64,000 nt of DNA from Bacteroidales bacterium M2 (GCA_001689415.1 LUJM01000073.1:25230-89229); one strand, 5' to 3'. Shown: positions 8,256-18,350, counted from the first letter of the stretch. Notes: generated from the sequence alone by a model not told the origin. Made by a program: numbers and translations.

Positions 8256-9550
8256 ATATAAAATCATCACTACGGCAGCTACTGGCAGAGTCGAAGGCTC
8301 GCCCGGGTTTCACGGCACTTTATGTAGGCGGCGTGGCCTTTACGGTAGCCTTTGCCATGATTATCACCATGATATACTATGTGCATATCGCACCGGTATA
8401 TCCCGAGTACTACCGCCCCACAACATCGTATTGCACGCATGTAGAGATACGCAATTCCAAGATGATGATGATGAGCGCTATCAGCCAAGACTTTGTAGAG
8501 GATTTCGTCGACAAGTCGGATAATTACGAGTTCTATACCCTCAACCAAGGCCCTGTGACGGTATTCTTCAGCGTACCCGGCGGCGATGAAATCCGCGCCA
8601 ACATCCGCTATACCGATGCGGCTTTTTTCAAGCTCTACGGTTATGAGTTCCTTGCGGGCCACGCACTCAGCGAAGCCGATGTAGAATCCGGCCTGCACAA
8701 GGCCGTAATCAGCGACAAGGTGGCAAAGCGTATATTCGGAAATGTCGACGATGCCGTAGGCCGCGAGGTACTTGTTGATTACGCCCCGGCTACGGTTGTT
8801 GGCGTCTTCCGCGAGGGGTCGCCATTATGTCTTGACTCCTATACACAAGTGGTAATGCCATTGTCGTTAATCCCGGTATCCCCACCCGGCAGCGAGCCAT
8901 ACCGCAATTATTTGGGCAGCTACAGCTTGTCGCTCAAATTCAAGGATAAGGCCCAGGCAGACTTATTCAAGGCCGATGTCGACGAACTGATGCGCCGTGC
9001 CACGGTTGCCGATACCTCGGGCTACAAGCTAAGCATGAAATTGCAGAGCCATGTCGAGAAAATAATCAATAGAGATGACGAAAAAGAGGGTATGGAGTCG
9101 GGAATCAAGATGCTCTTGCTCATGGCCCTGGTGCTGCTGATCATACCGTCGATAAACATCAGCGGCATGATAGGCAGCCAAATGGAGCGCCGCCTGGCCG
9201 AGATAGGAATCAGGCGCAGCTTCGGTGCTACGCGCCGCGAACTTACCCGCCAGGTAATGTTCGAAAACTTCGTGCTAACCCTCGTCGGCGGTATCATAGG
9301 CCTCGTGGTTGCATGGCTTATAGTGGTATCGTGCCGCCAGTGGATACTCTATCTGATAATGAGCACTTGGGTTGTCGATAATATCGGCGTCGCCACCGAT
9401 ATCGAACTTACAGGTGAAATGCTCTTTGCCCCGGCAATTTTCATAGTAATGCTTTTTATCTGCCTTGTGCTCAATCTCTTGTCGGCGTATATCCCGGTAA
9501 CATTAAGCCTGCGCCGTCCTGTGGTATCTTCAATCAATCAAAAACGCTGA
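8252..9550 (+). CDS. FtsX/MacB-like ABC transporter permease (1 of 4)
   Basis: 432-residue permease of the MacB/FtsX type. It has an N-terminal membrane helix (about 20-45), a large periplasmic MacB core domain (about 50-280), then three C-terminal helices (about 285-305, 345-365, 390-415). The typical coupling segment RLAEIGIRRSFGATRREL follows the second helix. It lacks its own ATPase domain and should use the ATPase at 10897. Start ATG overlaps the adaptor stop. With the next permease it probably forms one heterodimer. Confidence 0.9.
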   Translation: MNIKSSLRQLLAESKARPGFTALYVGGVAFTVAFAMIITMIYYVHIAPVYPEYYRPTTSYCTHVEIRNSKMMMMSAISQDFVEDFVDKSDNYEFYTLNQGPVTVFFSVPGGDEIRANIRYTDAAFFKLYGYEFLAGHALSEADVESGLHKAVISDKVAKRIFGNVDDAVGREVLVDYAPATVVGVFREGSPLCLDSYTQVVMPLSLIPVSPPGSEPYRNYLGSYSLSLKFKDKAQADLFKADVDELMRRATVADTSGYKLSMKLQSHVEKIINRDDEKEGMESGIKMLLLMALVLLIIPSINISGMIGSQMERRLAEIGIRRSFGATRRELTRQVMFENFVLTLVGGIIGLVVAWLIVVSCRQWILYLIMSTWVVDNIGVATDIELTGEMLFAPAIFIVMLFICLVLNLLSAYIPVTLSLRRPVVSSINQKR

Positions 9551-9555
9551 CCGCC

Positions 9556-10836
9556 ATGAATAAATTGATAATCAAAAATCTGTACGCGCACCGTCGCCGA
9601 TATTTCTGGATTTTGCTTGAACTTGTGATAGTCAGCATTATAGCATGGCTCGTACTCGACCCGGCAGTTGTAGGTATCGCATCATTGTCGCAGTCGCCCG
9701 GCTACGATCGCGACCGCCTCGTGCGTATCAGACTTGCCAAGGAACCCGGCGGCGAGCCCGGCAGCGACAACAGCGATGATATTTCCAGGATTTATTCGCG
9801 TTTTTTGGCAGACAATCGTGTAGAGACTGCGGCTATTACCAATAATATGGTATTTGAAAGCAGCGGCCTTAGCCTCAATGGACTAACACGAGGCAAAGAC
9901 CCCGATGATTTATTTCATATGTGTGTCGACATAGCAGATGTGAAGACATTCTTTGCCACATTCGGTATTGTGGATGTAACTACAGGGTCAACCCCCGAGG
10001 CAATACCCTCGAGCGACAGGGACATATTCGTTTCCAAGTCTGTTGCCGATTTCCTTTTCCCCGGCGAAAACCCTATCGGCCATTATCTTGAAGAACATCA
10101 ATCCAATTTTGATGCCGACAATCCCGGTCGCGCACGACGCATAATCGGCGTTGTAAGCGATGCCATATACCGTGCCGAATATGCGCGTACACCGTTGATA
10201 TACCAGTATCGCCCCACAGAGTTCACCGGTACACCGTCAATCGTGGTTCGACTCAAGCCCGGAGTCTCCGCCGAAGATTATATCCGCGATATCACTCCCA
10301 CGCTTTCTCGCAGTATGAGGTCGGGTCAGCTCTATCCCCATTCGCCCACAGCGTATACCGCAGTGGCGGCTCGCAACTCCGGCGATATCGACAAGCGGGT
10401 GTTTATCACCGTTGCCATAGCAGTGTTCTTCTTTATCAATGTTTTCCTTGGCATTACGGGCACATTCTACCTTCAGACACGCCGCCGCAGCGAGGAGGCC
10501 GGAGTGATGCGCTCCTTTGGTGCGACATCTGCCGGAATAGTTCGCGGCATGCTCGCCGAGGGCTTGATATTGGTCACTTTGGCTTGCATTGTCGGTTTTA
10601 CGATATACCGCATTTTTATCATTAAGGATGACGGCCTTGCGAAAGCTACCGGCTGGGAAAACTCGGCGGCTCTGCGCGAGGTGATGCCGATGTGGTGGGA
10701 TGATTTTACAACCCATTTCGCCGTAATATCGGTGCTGATATACGTGATTATGCTAATCATCGTCACGCTGGGAATATACATCCCGGCAAGGCGTATAAGC
10801 CGGGTTAATCCGGTCGAAGCATTGAGAGAGGAGTAA
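9556..10836 (+). CDS. FtsX/MacB-like ABC transporter permease (2 of 4)
   Basis: 426 residues with the same plan as its neighbour: N-terminal helix (about 14-35), periplasmic domain, C-terminal helices near 275-300, 335-355 and 390-415. The FtsX segment reads RRRSEEAGVMRSFGATSAGI. The protein ends in ARRISRVNPVEALREE, the usual end of this permease family. It starts 5 bases after permease 1. Sequence similarity to permease 4 (same short -LKEE/-LREE end and N-terminal WxxLELxIVS pattern) suggests the two pairs arose by duplication. Confidence 0.9.
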   Translation: MNKLIIKNLYAHRRRYFWILLELVIVSIIAWLVLDPAVVGIASLSQSPGYDRDRLVRIRLAKEPGGEPGSDNSDDISRIYSRFLADNRVETAAITNNMVFESSGLSLNGLTRGKDPDDLFHMCVDIADVKTFFATFGIVDVTTGSTPEAIPSSDRDIFVSKSVADFLFPGENPIGHYLEEHQSNFDADNPGRARRIIGVVSDAIYRAEYARTPLIYQYRPTEFTGTPSIVVRLKPGVSAEDYIRDITPTLSRSMRSGQLYPHSPTAYTAVAARNSGDIDKRVFITVAIAVFFFINVFLGITGTFYLQTRRRSEEAGVMRSFGATSAGIVRGMLAEGLILVTLACIVGFTIYRIFIIKDDGLAKATGWENSAALREVMPMWWDDFTTHFAVISVLIYVIMLIIVTLGIYIPARRISRVNPVEALREE

Positions 10837-10896
10837 GGTAATGCCACAAACAACACCATTTGTGAAATATAATAATAAACTCAAAACTACATAGAT

Positions 10897-11568
10897 ATGT
10901 CAATAATCAAACTTGAAGGTCTCAACAAGACATACCGTACAGACGAAATCGAGACAATCGCACTCGAGAATGTAAATATCGAAGTAAACAAGGGCGAATT
11001 TATCAGCGTCATGGGCCCGTCGGGCTGTGGTAAATCCACCCTGCTCAATATCATCGGCTTGCTCGACACCCCCACATCGGGCACAGTCACTATCGACGGC
11101 ACCACTATCGGTAAGATGAGCGACAGCCGCCTGGCCGCGTTCCGCAACCATAAACTCGGTTTCGTATTCCAGAGTTTCCACCTAATCAACTCGCTCAATG
11201 TGACCGACAATGTAGAGTTGCCTCTTATATATCGCTCAATGTCGGCGTCGGACCGAGCCAAGCGAGTGCGCGAGGTCCTCGAGAGAGTAGGGCTGAGCCA
11301 CCGCATGCGCCACATGCCCTCGCAACTCTCGGGCGGTCAGTGCCAGCGCGTTGCTATTGCCCGCGCTATTGTCGGCAACCCCGAGATTATCCTTGCCGAC
11401 GAACCGACCGGTAACCTCGACTCTAAAATGGGTGCCGAGGTAATGGAACTTCTCCACTCACTCAACAAGGAAGACGGCCGTACCATTGTAATGGTTACGC
11501 ACAACGAGCAGCAAGCTATGCAGACCGACCGTATCATACGTTTCTTCGACGGTCGTCAGGTGATGTAA
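10897..11568 (+). CDS. ABC transporter ATPase, LolD/MacB type
   Basis: 223-residue nucleotide-binding subunit with all motifs: Walker A GPSGCGKST (about 41-49), Q-loop VFQSF, signature LSGGQ, Walker B IILADEPTG and switch histidine in MVTHNE. It belongs to the family that powers mechanotransmission exporters such as MacAB and LolCDE. It is the only ATPase in the operon yet sits between two permease pairs, so both pairs probably share it, or one mixed complex forms. The 60-base gap before it is the widest within the operon. Confidence 0.96.
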   Translation: MSIIKLEGLNKTYRTDEIETIALENVNIEVNKGEFISVMGPSGCGKSTLLNIIGLLDTPTSGTVTIDGTTIGKMSDSRLAAFRNHKLGFVFQSFHLINSLNVTDNVELPLIYRSMSASDRAKRVREVLERVGLSHRMRHMPSQLSGGQCQRVAIARAIVGNPEIILADEPTGNLDSKMGAEVMELLHSLNKEDGRTIVMVTHNEQQAMQTDRIIRFFDGRQVM

Positions 11569-11583
11569 AAAAGAAAAGCCCAT

Positions 11584-12876
11584 ATGAAAACAAACTATAT
11601 CAAACAGGCCTGGACATCGCTACGGCAGCAGCCGGTCGTGAGCATTGTCAGCGTAGCCGGTACCGCTCTGGCTATATTCCTGATTATGCTCGTGGTGATG
11701 ATCGACCAGGTTCAGTATGAACCTTTTGCCCCCGAAAGCAACCGCGACCGCTGGCTGATATACCGCACAGGTACCATTAGCAATGAGAAGTGGGGAGCTA
11801 ATGATATGTCAAACGGCCCAATAGGCTTTAAAACAGTCAAGCAGGTGCTCTACCGTATGGAAGTCCCCGAGGCAGTGACGGCATTTTCTGTCACTCCATC
11901 TACAGCATCTATCTCCCTGCCCAATGAGCCGGCCTTCGGCCAACAACTTCTTGATGTAGATGACGGTTTCTGGAAGGTTTTCGACTTTACTTTCGTAGAG
12001 GGTAAACCTTTTACCAAAGAGGATTTTGATTCAGGCCAGACAAAGGCTGTAGTATCAGAATCAACAGCGAAAAAGCTATTTGGAACTACCGATGTCGTGG
12101 GGCGCGAAATGCTTATAAATCATACGCCCTACAATATTTGCGGCGTGGTTGAAGATGTGTCGAACCTTGCATCGTTTTCCTATGCAGATATATGGGTTCC
12201 CTTTACCTCGACCACGGTGGCTGATTTTCGCTGGTGCGAATATATGGGTGGTCTGAGTATGATAATGCTTGCCAAAGACCCCTCAGATATGCCCGCGATG
12301 CGCGAAGAATGTCATCGACTATTTGATGAACTCAACAAGGAAGCCGCCGCTAAGGGTTGGAAGTTTCTTCATCTCGAGCGCCCCTACACTCAGTTTGTAA
12401 TGGCAAAAACAAGGGATGCCAGTCAAGGCCCGGATATGGACTCGGTTTACCGTCGCAAGTTTATCGTTTTTCTTATTCTGCTGATAGTTCCGGCTGTAAA
12501 TCTCAGCTCCATGACCCATAGCCGCATGGTGCGTAGGCGCGAAGAAATAGGCGTGCGCAGGGCTTTCGGGGCAAAGCGCTCCGAGATTATTGCCAATCTG
12601 TTCTTCGAGAGCCTTATTATTACCATTGTCTCCGGCTTGATAGGATTGTTGATGAGCCTGATATGCGGTTTGTGCTTTGGCGATTCGATTTTTGATCCTT
12701 TCAGCTGGTCTGATAATTACAAGGTGACGAGTGTATCGTTGGTTCAGCTGTTCCACTGGTCGACCTTTGCCTGGACCATGCTCTTCTGCTTTATTCTCAA
12801 TCTGCTCAGTGCCGCCTTGCCGTCGATCAATGCCTCGCGGGTAAATATTGTTAATGCAATATCGGGTAAACACTGA
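11584..12876 (+). CDS. FtsX/MacB-like ABC transporter permease (3 of 4)
   Basis: 430 residues, first of the second permease pair. It has an N-terminal helix around 17-40 (VVSIVSVAGTALAIFLIMLV), a periplasmic MacB core, and C-terminal helices starting near 295 (FIVFLILLIVPAVNLSSM). The coupling segment is RRREEIGVRRAFGAKRSEI. It is most like permease 1 in architecture (SxxQQP near the N-terminus, PAxNLSxM before the coupling helix). It starts 15 bases after the ATPase. Confidence 0.9.
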   Translation: MKTNYIKQAWTSLRQQPVVSIVSVAGTALAIFLIMLVVMIDQVQYEPFAPESNRDRWLIYRTGTISNEKWGANDMSNGPIGFKTVKQVLYRMEVPEAVTAFSVTPSTASISLPNEPAFGQQLLDVDDGFWKVFDFTFVEGKPFTKEDFDSGQTKAVVSESTAKKLFGTTDVVGREMLINHTPYNICGVVEDVSNLASFSYADIWVPFTSTTVADFRWCEYMGGLSMIMLAKDPSDMPAMREECHRLFDELNKEAAAKGWKFLHLERPYTQFVMAKTRDASQGPDMDSVYRRKFIVFLILLIVPAVNLSSMTHSRMVRRREEIGVRRAFGAKRSEIIANLFFESLIITIVSGLIGLLMSLICGLCFGDSIFDPFSWSDNYKVTSVSLVQLFHWSTFAWTMLFCFILNLLSAALPSINASRVNIVNAISGKH

Positions 12877-12904
12877 TGCACCTAAAACCAAGAAATAACT
12901 GAAT

Positions 12905-14155
12905 ATGAAACGAAAATTATTTCGCCAGATATCCAATGAGTGGAAGAGCAATATATGGCTTGCCCTCGAATTACTCATTGTAAGTGTGGTATTATGGTTC
13001 GTTGTTGATTCGATGTACACTTTTTATGCCATTTTGAACGAACCACGTGGCTTTGATACCGAACACTGCTATCTGATACAATTTGCTGAATTATCCGACC
13101 GCTCACCCGACTACAAGGAGTATGCAACACGGGAGGAGAAATCCGATGATTTCCTTCGTCTGTTCGACCGACTGGCGGCACGCCCCGAGGTAGTGGCCGT
13201 TGGCGTGGGACAAAATTCATATATATATAATGGCTCGAATGGTGGTACTGCGTTGACAATCGATAGTATATCTACTACCGGCTGGGTGCTGCGCCGAGTT
13301 GTGTCGCCAGAATTCCCTATTATTTTCCGGGTGCATGGTTCTAATGGCGAAACACCCGAGCAGCTCGCCGAGATACTGCGTACCAAGCCTTTAGCACTGC
13401 TTTGCTCTGAAAATGTATTTCAGGAATATGGCAAAACTAATATGGATGAATATATAGGCCGCGATTTCTTTGAGTATAATTTTGGCGATACAATTCCCTT
13501 GTCGGCTACTTATAAAACTGTCCGATATGGCGATTACTTTCCTGCTGTAGCTTCTCGTTCGATTATGCGCTCTGTTCCCCGAGAGCACTACTGCGGAATG
13601 ATGAACGAAATGTTTCTCCGAGTGAAAGACAATATGGATCACGACTTCATCGAAAACCTGATGAAGGATGCTGCAAAAGACCTGCGTTTCGGCAATTTTT
13701 ATATCGCTAATGTAAAGTCTTTCGATGATATAAGGAACAGATTCCAATTAAACTCCGAGAATGGCAAGCGCAATCTGTATACCATTATACTATTCCTTGC
13801 TGTCAATATCTTTCTCGGTCTTTTGGGCACGTTCTGGTTCCGTACACAGACCCGGGTTCCCGAGATTGCCATACGCATGGCAAACGGAGCTACCCGAGGC
13901 GATATATTCCGGCGCTTTATAGGCGAGGGCGAGTTGCTGTTGTTGCTGATAATGCCTATTGCCATTGCTATTGAATGGGCATTGACATTCTTTGGATACA
14001 ACAGCTATTATAATGGCTTCTTCTCGCCCGGGCGCTTTGCGATTTGTGTGCTAATCTCTTATGCCCTTATGGCATTTATGATATTCCTCGGTACGGTCAT
14101 ACCGGCTTACCGTGCGATGAAACTACAGCCCGCTGCGGCTCTTAAAGAAGAATAA
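12905..14155 (+). CDS. FtsX/MacB-like ABC transporter permease (4 of 4)
   Basis: 416 residues. N-terminal helix about 17-40 (IWLALELLIVSVVLWFVV), periplasmic domain, then helices near 295 (IILFLAVNIFLGLLGTFWF), 340 and 385. The coupling segment RVPEIAIRMANGATRGDI is more diverged than in the other three. It ends in PAAALKEE, as permease 2 does. The gene is followed after one base by the TolC-like gene. The codon mix is somewhat more AT-rich than the adaptor and channel genes. Confidence 0.9.
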   Translation: MKRKLFRQISNEWKSNIWLALELLIVSVVLWFVVDSMYTFYAILNEPRGFDTEHCYLIQFAELSDRSPDYKEYATREEKSDDFLRLFDRLAARPEVVAVGVGQNSYIYNGSNGGTALTIDSISTTGWVLRRVVSPEFPIIFRVHGSNGETPEQLAEILRTKPLALLCSENVFQEYGKTNMDEYIGRDFFEYNFGDTIPLSATYKTVRYGDYFPAVASRSIMRSVPREHYCGMMNEMFLRVKDNMDHDFIENLMKDAAKDLRFGNFYIANVKSFDDIRNRFQLNSENGKRNLYTIILFLAVNIFLGLLGTFWFRTQTRVPEIAIRMANGATRGDIFRRFIGEGELLLLLIMPIAIAIEWALTFFGYNSYYNGFFSPGRFAICVLISYALMAFMIFLGTVIPAYRAMKLQPAAALKEE

Positions 14156-14156
14156 G

Positions 14157-15641
14157 ATGAGGTGTTTACGATTGATTGGGCTCATCTTTGCGCTTGCGAC
14201 CACCTTGGCCGCAAGCGCATTTGAGGGCCTGGTGCGAAATATTACTCTCGACGAGGCGATACTCATGGCGAGGGCAAACAGCGTTGACGCCGCCGTGGCA
14301 CTCAACGAGTTGCGAAAGGCCTACTGGAGCTACCGCACGTATCGAGCCGACCTCTTGCCGGAGGTAAACCTCAATGCCACAGTGCCGAGCTATCGCAAGA
14401 GCTACAGCACCTACCAGCACGAGGATGGCTCGTACTCGTTTGTGCGCAACAATGTGATGCAGATGACGGGCGAGATTTCGATAGACCAAAATATATGGTT
14501 TACCGGAGGCAAACTGTCGCTCAATACCTCGATAGACTTCCTCAAGCAACTCGAGAATCCGCGCTACAACCGCTTTATGTCGGTTCCTGTGGCCTTGACA
14601 CTTTCGCAGCCTATTTTCGGAGTCAACAACATCAAGTGGAACCGGCGCATCGAGCCGGTACGCTACGCCGAGGCCAAAGCTTCGTTTATCAGCGCGACCG
14701 AAAATGTTGCCCTTACGGCCATACAGTATTTTTTCAACCTGCTCTTGGCCAAGGAAAATGTGAGTATAGCTGCGCAGAACCTTGCCAACGCCTCCAAGCT
14801 CTACGAGGTTGCCAAGGCCAAGCGCGAAATGGGCCAGATAAGCAAGAACGACCTGCTGCAGCTCGAACTCAACCTGCTCAATGCCGAATCGTCCCTTACC
14901 GACAGCGAGAGCAACTACCGCGCATCGATGTTCAGGCTGCAGAGCTTTCTCAATATCGAAGAAGAAGTGACCCTCGACCCGGTTGTGCCGTCGACGATAC
15001 CGCAGGCCTTTGTGAGCTATCCCGACGTGCTCGAAAAAGCGCATGCCAACAATAGCTTTGCCAAAAACATACGCCGCCGCCAGCTCGAGGCCGACTATGC
15101 CGTGGCCAAGGCAAAGGGCAACCAACGACAGATCATGCTGTTTGCGCAGGTGGGCTTTACCGGTACCGCCGACCGCTTCGGTCCGGCCTACGACCGCCTC
15201 AAGGATAACCAGGTAGTGGAAATCGGTTTCAAAATCCCTATCCTCGACTGGGGTAAGCGTCGCGGGCAGGTAAAGGTGAGCGAGAGCAACCGCGAGGTGG
15301 TAGAGAGCCGTTTGAAGAAAGAGCAAATGGAGTTTGACCAGAATATTTTTATCCTTTGCGAACGCTTCAACAACCAGCAGCGCCAGCTTGCCATATCGGT
15401 ACGTGCCGATACGATTGCACAGCGCCGCTACGATACCAATGTGGAGACATTCATGATCGGCAAGATCTCGACCCTCGACCTCAACGACTCGCAGGTGAGC
15501 AAGGACCAGAGCCGACAGGAGTATATCAACCAGCTCTATCTCTACTGGAATTACTACTACCAGCTCCGCAGCCTCGCCCTGTGGGACTTTTCGACCAATA
15601 CGGGCATTGATGCCGACATAGAAAAAATAGTAAAGCGTTGA
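14157..15641 (+). CDS. TolC-family outer-membrane channel
   Basis: 494-residue outer-membrane efflux protein with a signal peptide (MRCLRLIGLIFALATTLAASA). It has the two internally repeated OEP helical regions typical of TolC: LDEAILMARANSVDAA at about 30-45 starts the first, and the second lies around 290-480. Long alpha-helical stretches with a strict Leu/Ala pattern form the tunnel. It completes a tripartite exporter with the adaptor and permeases. No terminator is visible before the regulator gene 40 bases downstream. Confidence 0.93.
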   Translation: MRCLRLIGLIFALATTLAASAFEGLVRNITLDEAILMARANSVDAAVALNELRKAYWSYRTYRADLLPEVNLNATVPSYRKSYSTYQHEDGSYSFVRNNVMQMTGEISIDQNIWFTGGKLSLNTSIDFLKQLENPRYNRFMSVPVALTLSQPIFGVNNIKWNRRIEPVRYAEAKASFISATENVALTAIQYFFNLLLAKENVSIAAQNLANASKLYEVAKAKREMGQISKNDLLQLELNLLNAESSLTDSESNYRASMFRLQSFLNIEEEVTLDPVVPSTIPQAFVSYPDVLEKAHANNSFAKNIRRRQLEADYAVAKAKGNQRQIMLFAQVGFTGTADRFGPAYDRLKDNQVVEIGFKIPILDWGKRRGQVKVSESNREVVESRLKKEQMEFDQNIFILCERFNNQQRQLAISVRADTIAQRRYDTNVETFMIGKISTLDLNDSQVSKDQSRQEYINQLYLYWNYYYQLRSLALWDFSTNTGIDADIEKIVKR

Positions 15642-15669
15642 AAGTGTAGGGTCACTCAAAAAAAATAGT

Positions 15670-15677
15670 TATCTTTG
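15670..15677 (+). promoter_or_regulatory. -7 box directly before the regulator gene
   Basis: TATCTTTG, matching TAnnTTTG, ends only 4 bases before the ATG at 15682. If it is used, the mRNA would be leaderless. It would give the regulator pair its own housekeeping promoter apart from the export operon. Confidence 0.55.
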
Positions 15678-15681
15678 TATT

Positions 15682-17007
15682 ATGATTCTCATTGTTGATG
15701 ACGACGCTGCTGTGCGCCTATCGTTAAAACTGCTGCTCTCGCGCAATGGGTTCGAGACATGCGAGGCCTCCTCTCCCAAGGAAGCCATGGCTGTGGTGCG
15801 CACTACCACCCCGCGGCTCGTTATCCTCGATATGAACTTCTCGCGTACTACTACCGGCGAGGAAGGCTTGGTGCTCTTGCGGCAAATCAAGATTTTTCAT
15901 CCAACGGTGCCGGTGATACTTATCACAGCCTGGGGCAGTATACCTCTCGCCGTCGAGGGTGTGCGTGCCGGTGCTTTCGACTTTATCACCAAGCCTTGGG
16001 ATAACCAGGCCTTGCTGCAGCGCGTAAATGTCGCCCTCGACCTCAGTACTCCGGCTGTAGAACAGGACAAGGACGGTTTTGATGCATCGTTTATAATCGG
16101 CCGGTCACCGGCATTGCTCAATGTACTCGATACTGTTCGCCGTATCGCCGCTACCGATGCCCCTGTGCTTATCATGGGCGAGAACGGTACCGGCAAGGAG
16201 CTCATAGCCGAGGCGATACACCGAAATTCGCAGCGCAAGGATAAGCAAATGGTCAAGGTGAACCTCGGCGGTATTTCGTCGTCGCTGTTCGAGAGCGAGA
16301 TGTTCGGCCACCGCAAGGGAGCTTTTACCGGGGCTGTAGCCGACCGCAAGGGGCGTTTTGCCATTGCCGACGGCGGCACGATATTCCTCGATGAAATCGG
16401 CGAGCTCGACCTCAATTGTCAGGTCAAGCTGCTGAGGGTATTGCAGGAGCATACCTACGAGATGCTTGGTGATTCGAAACCACTCCACAGCGATATACGC
16501 GCCATTTGTGCCACAAATGCCGACCTGCCCGCAATGGTGGCGGCAAAGACCTTCCGCGAGGACCTTTTCTACCGCATCAATCTGATAACTGTCACCCTGC
16601 CTCCACTGCGCGAACGAACCGACGATATACCTCTGCTTGTAGAGCATTTTGCCCGACTGCATGGCGAGGCCAACGGCAAGACACCGCCTGCAATCACAGC
16701 CGATGCTATGGATTTTCTCAAGACGCTGCCGTATCCGGGCAATATCCGCGAGCTCAAGAACTTGGTCGAGCGCACCATGCTTGTCACCGTCGGCGATACC
16801 CTTACCGCCGCCGATTTCCGGGCACAATACAATGGTCCGGAACCGGGACCGGTGTCTTCGGCATCGAGCCTTGAGTCCAAGGAGCGCCGTGCTATCGAGA
16901 CGGCACTTGCTCAGTCGGGAGGGAACATGTCGCGAACAGCCGCGATACTCGGCATAAGCCGCCAGGCTCTATACCGTCGAATGGAAAAATACGGCATTAC
17001 TACATGA
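15682..17007 (+). CDS. sigma-54-dependent response regulator, NtrC family
   Basis: 441-residue bacterial enhancer-binding protein. The receiver domain (1-120) has acidic residues D6-D8, phospho-acceptor D50 (LVILDM) and the conserved lysine in FITKPW. The AAA+ domain (about 140-375) has Walker A GENGTGKE, the sigma-54-contact loop GAFTGA and Walker B GGTIFLDEIGEL. A Fis-type helix-turn-helix closes the protein (GNMSRTAAILGISRQALYRR). All residues needed for sigma-54 activation are present. It probably acts on the palindromes at 6885-6910 upstream of the export operon. Its stop overlaps the kinase start (ATGA). Confidence 0.97.
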   Translation: MILIVDDDAAVRLSLKLLLSRNGFETCEASSPKEAMAVVRTTTPRLVILDMNFSRTTTGEEGLVLLRQIKIFHPTVPVILITAWGSIPLAVEGVRAGAFDFITKPWDNQALLQRVNVALDLSTPAVEQDKDGFDASFIIGRSPALLNVLDTVRRIAATDAPVLIMGENGTGKELIAEAIHRNSQRKDKQMVKVNLGGISSSLFESEMFGHRKGAFTGAVADRKGRFAIADGGTIFLDEIGELDLNCQVKLLRVLQEHTYEMLGDSKPLHSDIRAICATNADLPAMVAAKTFREDLFYRINLITVTLPPLRERTDDIPLLVEHFARLHGEANGKTPPAITADAMDFLKTLPYPGNIRELKNLVERTMLVTVGDTLTAADFRAQYNGPEPGPVSSASSLESKERRAIETALAQSGGNMSRTAAILGISRQALYRRMEKYGITT

Positions 17008-18314
17008 GAATAAACCTGATATTCGGTCTCATTATCTTATTGCTTGCAGCCTCACTGTATATTACATTGCAGCTGTCGGCCGGTGTCGCTCCGGCGGTTT
17101 ACTATATCGGTATAGGCCTCTCGGCGCTCGCTATCATATTGTTGGTGGTATTTTACCGGTCGGTTATGAAACCCATACGCAGCATAACCAATGGAGCCGA
17201 CTTGCTCAAGGCTCAGGATTTCAGCAGCCGTCTGGCTCATGTAAACCAATGCGAGGCCGACAAGATTATCGACATGTTCAATGGCATGATGTCGGCCCTG
17301 CGCGAGGAACGGCTTGCCATGCGCGAGCAAAACCACCTGCTCGACCTCCTCATAGCAGTGTCGCCTATGGGTATCATGATGCTCGATGAGCGCGACAATA
17401 TAGTGAGCGCCAACGATGCCGCCGCTCTCTTTCTTGGCAAGGATAGTGCCGGAGAATTGGAAAATACCCCCTTGGCCGCCCTCGATTCACAGCTGGGGCA
17501 ATCGATTATAGCGATGCCGCGGAATCAGTCGGCAACAGTGCGACTCAACGACTCGATGATATACCGCTGCTCGAGGCTGCAGTTTATAGACAAGGGTTAT
17601 AATCATCCCTTTATACTCATCGAGAAACTGACCGAAGATATAATTCTCGCCGAGAAAAAGAGCTACGAAAAGGTGATACGTGTCATAGCCCATGAGGTCA
17701 ACAATTCCATGGCCGGAGTGAATTCGCTGCTGTCGGTGGCCTCGCAGGTTGTCGGCGAACGTTCTCCGGCCGATATAGATCTTGTCGAACTCATGGCGGT
17801 ATGCGAAGAGCGCTGCCGTGCCTTGAGCCGCTTCATCACATCGTATGCCGACGTGGTCAAGATTCCCGAGGTGGTACTTTGCCATGCCGACCTCAACGAG
17901 GCTGTAGACCGCTGGCGAGTGATGCTCGAGAGCTTGTGCGTTGGCAGGGATATAAACCTCGAAATACGCCTTTGCGACGGTGAGGTGCCTGTGGATTTCG
18001 ACCCGGTGCTTTTCGAACAGGTGTTGATTAATATAGTTAAAAACTCGGTAGAAAGCATAGGCGACCGCAAAGGCGAGATAAGGATTACCACCCAGGCCTC
18101 GCCCCCGGGATTGACGGTATGCGACAATGGCGACGGCATCAGCGCCGAAGCTGCCGATAAGCTTTTCAGCCCCTTCTTTTCCACCAAGCCCGACGGCCAC
18201 GGCATCGGCCTGATGTTTATCAGCGAAGTCTTGCACAAACACAAATGCGCCTTCTCGCTCTCCACCGACCCCGACACTCTCACCCGCTTCACAATCCGTT
18301 TCCCCCGGGTGTGA
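17004..18314 (+). CDS. NtrB/NtrY-like membrane sensor histidine kinase
   Basis: 436-residue kinase paired with the regulator just before it (4-base overlap). Two membrane segments lie at about 5-23 and 33-51 with almost no periplasmic loop. A HAMP-like linker (about 52-105), a PAS-like domain (about 108-210), then the phospho-acceptor H230 in AHEVNNS follow. The catalytic domain has N-box NIVKNSVES, G1 DNGDGI and G2 GHGIGL. The missing sensor domain suggests it reads a membrane or cytoplasmic signal, perhaps envelope stress or export cargo; that is inference. Confidence 0.95.
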   Translation: MRINLIFGLIILLLAASLYITLQLSAGVAPAVYYIGIGLSALAIILLVVFYRSVMKPIRSITNGADLLKAQDFSSRLAHVNQCEADKIIDMFNGMMSALREERLAMREQNHLLDLLIAVSPMGIMMLDERDNIVSANDAAALFLGKDSAGELENTPLAALDSQLGQSIIAMPRNQSATVRLNDSMIYRCSRLQFIDKGYNHPFILIEKLTEDIILAEKKSYEKVIRVIAHEVNNSMAGVNSLLSVASQVVGERSPADIDLVELMAVCEERCRALSRFITSYADVVKIPEVVLCHADLNEAVDRWRVMLESLCVGRDINLEIRLCDGEVPVDFDPVLFEQVLINIVKNSVESIGDRKGEIRITTQASPPGLTVCDNGDGISAEAADKLFSPFFSTKPDGHGIGLMFISEVLHKHKCAFSLSTDPDTLTRFTIRFPRV

Positions 18315-18350
18315 ATATGGAGAAATCATAGTCAGTTTTGCCTTTTGCAA

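Noticed and set aside
14166..15659. 497-codon frame antisense to the TolC-like gene
   Set aside because: It is a shadow caused by the codon pattern of the real gene; its translation has no domain pattern and the TolC family match on the other strand is clear.
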